Positions 57,676-64,000 of a DNA stretch of 64,000 bases are shown here, in pieces; position 1 is the stretch's first letter, and every line of letters begins with the position of its first letter. The position numbers and the translations under genes are program-made. The stretch is from assembly GCA_023053575.1 (NCBI GenBank), contig JAKZAP010000021.1:6531790-6595789 (forward strand), written 5' to 3'. The stretch comes from Branchinecta lynchi (taxonomy: Eukaryota > Arthropoda > Branchiopoda > Anostraca > Branchinectidae). The notes beneath the pieces are model-generated. The model made no database searches and was not told the DNA's origin. It saw nothing but the letters and a program-made list of their open reading frames with translations.

Positions 57676-58072
57676 GTTGCGATTTTGCAGATACCATGGT
57701 ATCTGATACCAAGGTCGAAAGTCATTTTCGCTGTCACCGCGGTATCCGATACCACGGACAAACGGTGTTTTTGCATTATCGTGGTATCTGGCCAGTTACC
57801 GTGGTATCAGAAAAAATCATTTCACTTTCATCATCACCATCGCAACAGGTTAAGATTTTGTCAAATTGGTGGGAAAGAAGTTTAGTACTTGTGGTGTAAG
57901 TGGATATCAGTTTTACTTTTCGGAGCACTTCTAAAAGCGCAAACTCGGCAACTGTCGTTTTTGCAAAGCAACCGTAGTATCAGATAGCCTACCATGGTAA
58001 CTGCAAAATTGACAAAATGCAGATCCAGCTACCGTAGGGTATCAGATACCATGGTATCTGCAAAAACGTAAC
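57676..58072. mobile_element. TA-type MITE, GTTGCGTTTTTGCAG family, copy 4
   Basis: GTTGCGATTTTGCAGATACC to GGTATCTGCAAAAACGTAAC, followed by TA. The left flank is CA, so one TA has mutated. Interior phrases match 9451-9871, for example AATTGGTGGGAAAGAAGTTT. Confidence 0.82.
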
Positions 58073-58439
58073 TAATATCTTGTAATAATGAAATTTTACT
58101 GTTCATCCATCAGAAAGCACAAAGCATGGACGAAGAAGAAAAAATAAAAAAGAAGAGAATACTATAATAAGAGAAAAAACAAAGAGACTTAGACAACATT
58201 GCCTATTTAGAAAACTATCCTGTAGTAAAATAATGCTCTTCCATTCATTTTTAACATCATTGTTGAAACTCTATATAAGTTGTCCAACTGCTCGTAAGCG
58301 GCTCAGTGATATCGTGAGTTGCGGCAGTTTTTGGGATCCCAAAACGTAAGTGGAGGGATACCTATGACATCGCAAAAATGTCCGTCTGTCTGTGAGCACG
58401 ATAACCCTCGAAGGGAATGAGATATTTTGATGAAACTTG

Positions 58440-59350
58440 GTGTGAGGATTCATTGGATCAAAGGTTAAGGTCGAATTCGCAGATGGGCTATGTAGCTCTG
58501 CATTTAGGGGTGGGGTGGGGGTTCAAACTAAGGGACACACAAAATGTTTTTAAACAGGTAATGTGATAGTCGATTATGGGGTAAGAAGGCATGCTGAGCA
58601 CGATAGTGAAAACCTTTTTCTACCGGAATCCGGCAAAAACCGGAAAAATGGTTAAAAGTAAAAGATTTATTTGAAGTTGATTAAGTGGTCGATTTAGAGG
58701 TAAGAAAACATTCTGAACACGGTGGTGAAAACCATTTTCTCGCCGAACAAGTAGTTCGTCCGGAATCCGGTGAAAACTGGAAAGTTGGTTAAAAGTAGAA
58801 GTTTCATTTGAAGTTGATTAAATGTTCGATTGAGGGGTAAAAAGACATGCTGAACACGATGGGAAAAACCATTTTCTCGCCGACAACTAGTTCGCCCGGA
58901 ATTCGGCCAAAACTGGAAAAATTTGTTAAAAGCAAAAGTTCGATTAGATGACAGATTAAGGGATAAGAAGAGAGGCTGAGTCTGTACATGACAATCATTT
59001 TGTACCCGGACATATAATTAGTCGGGAATCCGGTTGTAACCGGAATTTTTTGTTAAGTCAAACTTTTATTCAAAGTCGATTAGATGTTCTTTATAGGGAT
59101 AAGGGGATACGCTGGATTTGTTTCTGAATTTTCTGTTTTTGCTGGAATTTCGGGCGAAACCGGAAACTTGGCAGAAGTAAAGCAGGAAGTCTCGGTCAGT
59201 ATCGTCAAAATAGGTATGGCCTATAGAGGTATATCTGAACTTGGTTTTCTCTGATCATTAGCCTGGCAAAGACTGGATCTGGCGAAGAGAAGACCCGATT
59301 GTCTGAATCGAATATTAGATTTTTGGGATTCCATCGACACCTCCTTTGGT
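58440..59350. repeat. Satellite-like tandem units, locus 2
   Basis: A leader with AAGGTTAAGGTCGAATTCGC and AGATGGGCTATGTAGC. About five ~125-bp units follow, with ATGCTGAACACGAT, GAAAACCATTTTCTC, GTAGTTCGTCCGGAATCCGG and GTTAAAAGTA, then a trailer with ATATCTGAACTTGGTTTTCT and TTTGGTCTTGTTCTA. Matches 15588-16200 in order. Confidence 0.78.
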
Positions 59351-59461
59351 CTTGTTCTATTTCGGGTCCAGGGAAGGAGCCGGACCAGGTAGTTACAGAA
59401 ACAAAAATAAACATACATTGGTGTTTGTCTGTTAACTCGCCAGAAAGGTGCGACATGTAAG

Positions 59462-60832
59462 CAGGGGCGTCGCAAGGGGGGGTGCGGGGGGTGCAGCACC
59501 CCCCCACTTTTTTGAGATTCGGTAAAATTTTGGGCCGGAGGCCCAAAAGTTTACTAAAATTGTTCGGTATTTTTTCGATTTACGGCGATTCGGTAGATAT
59601 ATACAGACTCCTAAATAGGCTATCTGTACAAATAGTTGCCAGTATTCGTTAGTTATCACGAATTTGGTGAGAGAATTACTGAAATCATTTGGTAATTTTT
59701 CAATGCCGAAACTATTCGGTATATTTATGGAGATTCCGCAGTTACACAGACTCCCGAATAAGCTGTTGGTTCAGAATTATTCGGTGTCATGATTGGAATT
59801 CGGTAATTTATTAAGTGTAATTTCCAGGATTCGGAAGTTAACCACGAATCCTGACTTTGTTCCAGTTTCGACGAAAGTATACCGAATATGAATATTGTTC
59901 GGTAGTCTTTCGATACCAAAACAATTCGGTATACTAACCGGGATACGGTGGTTATACAGAATCCCGAACACGCTATCGGTCTAAACTTATTCGGTATAAT
60001 TAACTGAGATTCGGTAACTTATTCGTTGTAATTGCCAGGATCCGGAAGTTACCACGAACCTCGAAATTCAGAAGAGGTCGAGTGAAGCACTTGTCGCAGA
60101 CAAAATTGATGATCTGTGATATCATCGATAGTCCTTACTTTTATTTCGGATCCCAAAAAGAAAATCTGATCATAAATATTTCGAAAATTCCGCCTGCAGC
60201 ACTTTTCGTAATGTTCTCTATTTTGTGGAAGGGCGCGTCATTTGACGGGGGTTTTAAGCCAGTTTTAGGATTGAGATTTCGAAACATTAAAAGCTAGAAT
60301 TTGAATGGAAATTAAATTTGGCAGGAAAAAGCAAAAAAAAATGTCGCCTGCGGCGCTCACTTTATATTATCATATGTAGTATATTGACTAGACTACAGTT
60401 GCTGCTGCTGCCGGAACGTCGCTCCATCCGTTTTCTAGAACTTCTTAAGAGTCTCGGTATTTCATCAACGGTAAATGATAGAATTTGTAATAGAAGCAAT
60501 TAAATTTTAGCCTACAAAAAAAAAAAAAATGGATTTCGAAAATTTTCGCCTGCGGCGCTCGATTTAATTTTCTGTTGGCTATAATAGATAGTAGCTGTTA
60601 CTGCAATCATGCCCGGCAACTATTCTCTATGTGGGCTTCGCCAAAACGGCGCCTAATAGTTGGCTTATCGTCGTTCATGCTGCCTTTTATTGTTACTCTT
60701 CCTACGTAATCGTTTCTGTTCCATAATTTAAAGCTCGAATTCTTAGTTCTAGGATTCGGTAAAATTTTTGAAAGAATCGGTAAAATTTTGGCTCTGCACC
60801 CCCCCACCGAAAATGCACTTGCGACGCCCCTG
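59462..60832. mobile_element. Non-autonomous hAT-like element, 1371 bp
   Basis: CAGGGGCGTCGCAAG at the left and CTTGCGACGCCCCTG at the right are perfect 15-bp inverted ends, with a perfect 8-bp duplication CATGTAAG (59454-59461, 60833-60840). Subterminal C/G runs and ATTCGGTAAAATTTT repeats lie inside each end. There is no transposase ORF; the interior is made of ATTCGGTAACTTATT-like and GCCTGCGGCGCTC phrases. Confidence 0.92.
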
Positions 60833-60903
60833 CATGTAAGATGTGAGGCACGGCTACCGAGTTAAAAATCGTGGCGAGGACAAGGTGGTTGAATCGCAAC
60901 TTA

Positions 60904-61267
60904 CCCAGGTTCACACAGACCTTCACAATGAGGCGATTTCGGCCATCGCAGAGATTTTCGTCGCCAAAATCGGCGATTTCTGTTGCTTCGTCAGGCGATT
61001 TTCAATGTTCGGAAAATTCAACTTTAATCGGGCGACAGTACAATTTTATCCACGCAACAGCAACATGGACGACCTTTTTGATGATTCACGTTTAGAAAAG
61101 TTTATTATTTTTTATTATTTTAGTTATTTCATGGGTTATTTTTAATTATTTTAATTATTCTTCGCGTTAAATTCAGTTGCCGATGAAAATTCAGTGTGAA
61201 CATCCAGGCGACAAAAATCTTCTGTCGCTGCAACTGAAAAATCTCTTTGATCTGTGTGAACCTAGGG
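60904..61267. mobile_element. TTA-flanked MITE (CCCAGGTTCACACAG ends)
   Basis: CCCAGGTTCACACAGACC and GATCTGTGTGAACCTAGGG, each beside TTA (60901-60903, 61268-61270). 364 bp. The interior has AATCGGCGATTTCTG and CAGGCGACAAAAATCTTC. PIF/Harbinger-type by target site. Confidence 0.8.
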
Positions 61268-64000
61268 TTATTAGTCATTATGGAAGCATATGCCGCAGCG
61301 ATCTGTTTTTGAATATGTTTAACTAGTAGTGCTCTGGTCTCGCTGATCGATTTCCCGATCGTTAAATCAAGATAAATCATGCTTCAGGGGAGTCGGCGAG
61401 GGGTCTTGGAAAAAAAAATCCTATAGCGCGAGACAAACATTCCTCACTCTGTGCAGATTTTGGGAATATTTTACAAACTTTATTTATCACCGGTCACTTC
61501 AAGGACGAGCGGCCGAGCCACTCAAATGTCATTACTGTCAAGCACCAGGCTTGCGAGCTTCCGACCGCAGTGGCTTAGCACAGTATCCTGAAACTCAGAA
61601 ACCTACAACGCCGATATAATCCTCTTAGCTACCCTTTACCACTGGCAATTAGGAAAAGCGATAAGAGTATTAAGATACCAAATTTATCAGACTGCTGATG
61701 TGACAAAGGGGAGAGGCAGTAAAGGACCTGTCTTACCTATAATACTAATGCAACCTACCAAAATCTCTCCATGTATTTCTAAACCCGGAGACCCCAATTT
61801 TGTACTGTGCATTCTAACCCCTCTAACAAAACCACGCTGATTTTCTCACTTGCCGTGTTTTGCTACCTTCGTGTCTACGGTTGTCAGCGAGAAGTTTTTC
61901 CATCAGAAAAACAGGCTATGTAAATTGTTTCCCTGTTTTTGCTACAAGCCAACGGGTCTCGGAAAAGGCTTACAACAGCCAAAACCGTGGGTTATTTGTT
62001 GAAAACACAGCCTGGTTTTAAAGTATTCAAGTATTTTTAAATACTCTAAGTTGAAGAGTAAATAGTACGAGGGGTCCTTTTATGAGCCGAGGTCTAGCCG
62101 ACAGTGCTTAGCATAGGCTCGTTACTAATCATTGATCCTGAACGACTGTTTCTACTGTCTACTACTGTTGGCACTGTTTACTTTTTCTACTGTTTCTGCC
62201 TTTAACTCGACGTTTTTTATGTAATTTTTTTCAAGTTTGCGCACAAGCAATTTGACACATTGCCATTTCCGTAACAAATCCAGCAATTTCTTGCCATCTG
62301 TACTGCATTCATTAGTTAAAATCTTTATGCATAGCGCATCCTACCATTTAGAGAAGTGAAAGCGAATGTTAAGACAGGTTTTGGAAATAGGTTTAGGAGG
62401 CACACATAGGCATAATTACGCTGACACCACTCCGTACTTGTTGAGTCATGATAATGAACTGCTGACTAAATGTGCAAAATCCAAGATCTACATGTTGCTA
62501 GGATGTAACTAGGTGATCCCATGCTAGTCATTGTATCTGGTGAGGCCGTAATCTGAATGGGGACCGTTACAGTTAAATGTCGTTGGGAAGAACCGGATAG
62601 ATGGTACGAAATTTGGATCGGACAATCTGGGAAGAATAGACGATCAGTACTTTAAGTACTAGGCCACAGTTAGATAAAGCTGATGAAGAATCGTAGCTGA
62701 CGTATCCGTCGGAAACATTGTTTGAATAAATGTTTCAAAGTCAGCTTGGGCTCAAAGAATATTTATAGTACTAAAGTTCCTTAAACAGTGGACTCGACTT
62801 CAGAAGTTTTGAGCAACAAGATCCCAAAGGAAGTAGGCCATATCTATTGGACTTGCTCATCCAGACTATCGATCTATTTTCAGATCTGTAAGCCCCTAAT
62901 ATACCACTTTAACTAGGTGATTACTCTCTGTCCTTACTTACCGATGTAGCTCAGACTTCGATCGGAATGACGCTAGTCGAAAAGCTTCTGCGATCCACCA
63001 TGAATCTTTACCATTAGAATTTTGTCCTTTCCGAAATTTCATGTTTACATCAGAAACTGACCATACCATTTACCTGGTAGTATTACAAAGCAGATGTATT
63101 TGTTCTATTTACCCCTACATCAACACGAACAGCTGGACAAAGACAATTATGAAAGAAATAAATTTACACAAAAGAAACAAAAATATATCTATTAAAGCAA
63201 GTGGCAAAACTAGCCCCTTTTCGTGTGGGGGGGGGGGAGGGCAAGCCCAGGTTTTACCGACAAGATTTAACGATTTACCGACAAAAAAGGACCGTACTCT
63301 CAAAGGGGTTGAGATATTTGTTGAAATTTGGTATGAGGATGCGTCTGATCAAAGTAGGCTACAGGGAAGTGAACGAGCAATCGAGCTTTATGGATACTTG
63401 ATGGCTGACGGGAGTAGATGCCGTAAATTTGCTGATTCTTTGTCCGAACGCAATCCGACAACTGAGTGGAAGGTAGGAGTCAGAGTAACTTTGTGATACA
63501 CCTAAAAAAACAAACGGGTGCATGGGCCCTAGAAAGTGCGCGATTCTACTGAAACTTGCCCACGATGTTCAATTTATCTGCGTCCGAGAACAATGGTGAA
63601 GGGAGGTCTCGGAAATATTGTAATAGGAGTAGGGGACAAACGAATACGGATTGGGATAAAACTTGAAAGGTACAAAAATGATGGGACCTAGAGATATAAC
63701 CTGAGGCCTAAACTGGAGCTGACGTCCATGCGGTGAAGTTCCATGCGGAGGAGTACCCACTGGTATTAGGCCCAATGGAAATTTTCGGAAATGCTTCGTT
63801 CGAGTGATGCTAGGTGGATGGTAGACGCAGATGCCAAATATGTGCCATTTACGTGTCCGAAACTCTCTGTCATTACGGTAGTGGGGGATTAGAGGTGGGT
63901 CCTGGACATTTTCTTGAACGCTTAGAGACCAAATGGGTTGGGCGATTGAGATAAACTTGGCCATACTGCACCCATGTTACCTAGTTTTGTTATTCAGATA
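61268..64000. other. No recognisable gene; one foldback fragment
   Basis: Apart from 62678-62768 and a G-rich stretch near 63227 with TTTACCGACAA phrases like those in 34377-34664, I see no structure I can name. Open stretches such as 63041-63496 look incidental. Confidence 0.55.
62678..62768. mobile_element. Foldback MITE, subfamily A, right arm end
   Basis: GCTGATGAAGAATCGTAGCT, GACGTATCCGTCGGAAACAT, GTCAGCTTGGGCTCAAAG. Confidence 0.7.

Noticed and set aside
63041..63496. 151-codon plus-strand open frame
   Set aside because: It runs through a poly-G stretch and repeat-like TTTACCGACA sequence, has no domain, and shows no splice or codon signal.

Overview
This 64 kb window is eukaryotic genomic DNA, almost certainly from an arthropod. 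It is dominated by one large intron-rich gene on the minus strand. I find 14 coding exons between 377 and 45172, all GT-AG, all with matching reading phases. Together they encode the first 721 residues of a secreted, cysteine-rich protein: a signal peptide, an LDLa-like segment, then an unbroken chain of EGF and calcium-binding EGF modules. From what is known of the family, the order and wording of these modules match the N-terminus of arthropod Dumpy, the giant extracellular protein that ties epidermis to cuticle. The gene runs off the left edge. The DPY modules and ZP domain expected further downstream are not in the window. A strong splice acceptor five bases before the start codon implies at least one 5' non-coding exon to the right of 45172, which I cannot locate.

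Layout, read along the minus strand: coding exon 1 (signal peptide) at 45120-45172; a 12.9 kb intron; exons 2 and 3 at 31993-32191 and 31690-31794; exon 4 at 28792-28908; a 10.1 kb intron holding an apparently intact CR1-like LINE at about 23166-27843; exons 5 and 6 at 17.3-18.7 kb; a 6.1 kb intron; then exons 7 to 14 every 1 to 2 kb down to 377. About 2.2 kb of coding sequence is spread over 44.8 kb.

Nearly everything else I can name is mobile or repetitive DNA. The best resolved are (1) a short hAT-type MITE family with CAGGCCCGTATCCAGG-like ends, internal poly-G/poly-C tracts and, in seven complete copies, 8-bp target duplications; (2) a foldback MITE family whose arms contain CCCTTCTTGGCAAGGG, with about 17 copies or pieces; (3) other hAT-like, TA-flanked, TTA-flanked and palindromic MITEs; (4) LINE 3' tails sharing a TACTCCG...GGGTNACAAATAAATAAA ending; and (5) decayed satellite-like tandem repeats, mainly at 46-64 kb. 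Upstream of 45172 I find no second protein-coding gene. I see no rRNA, convincing tRNA, CRISPR array or bacterial-type operon.
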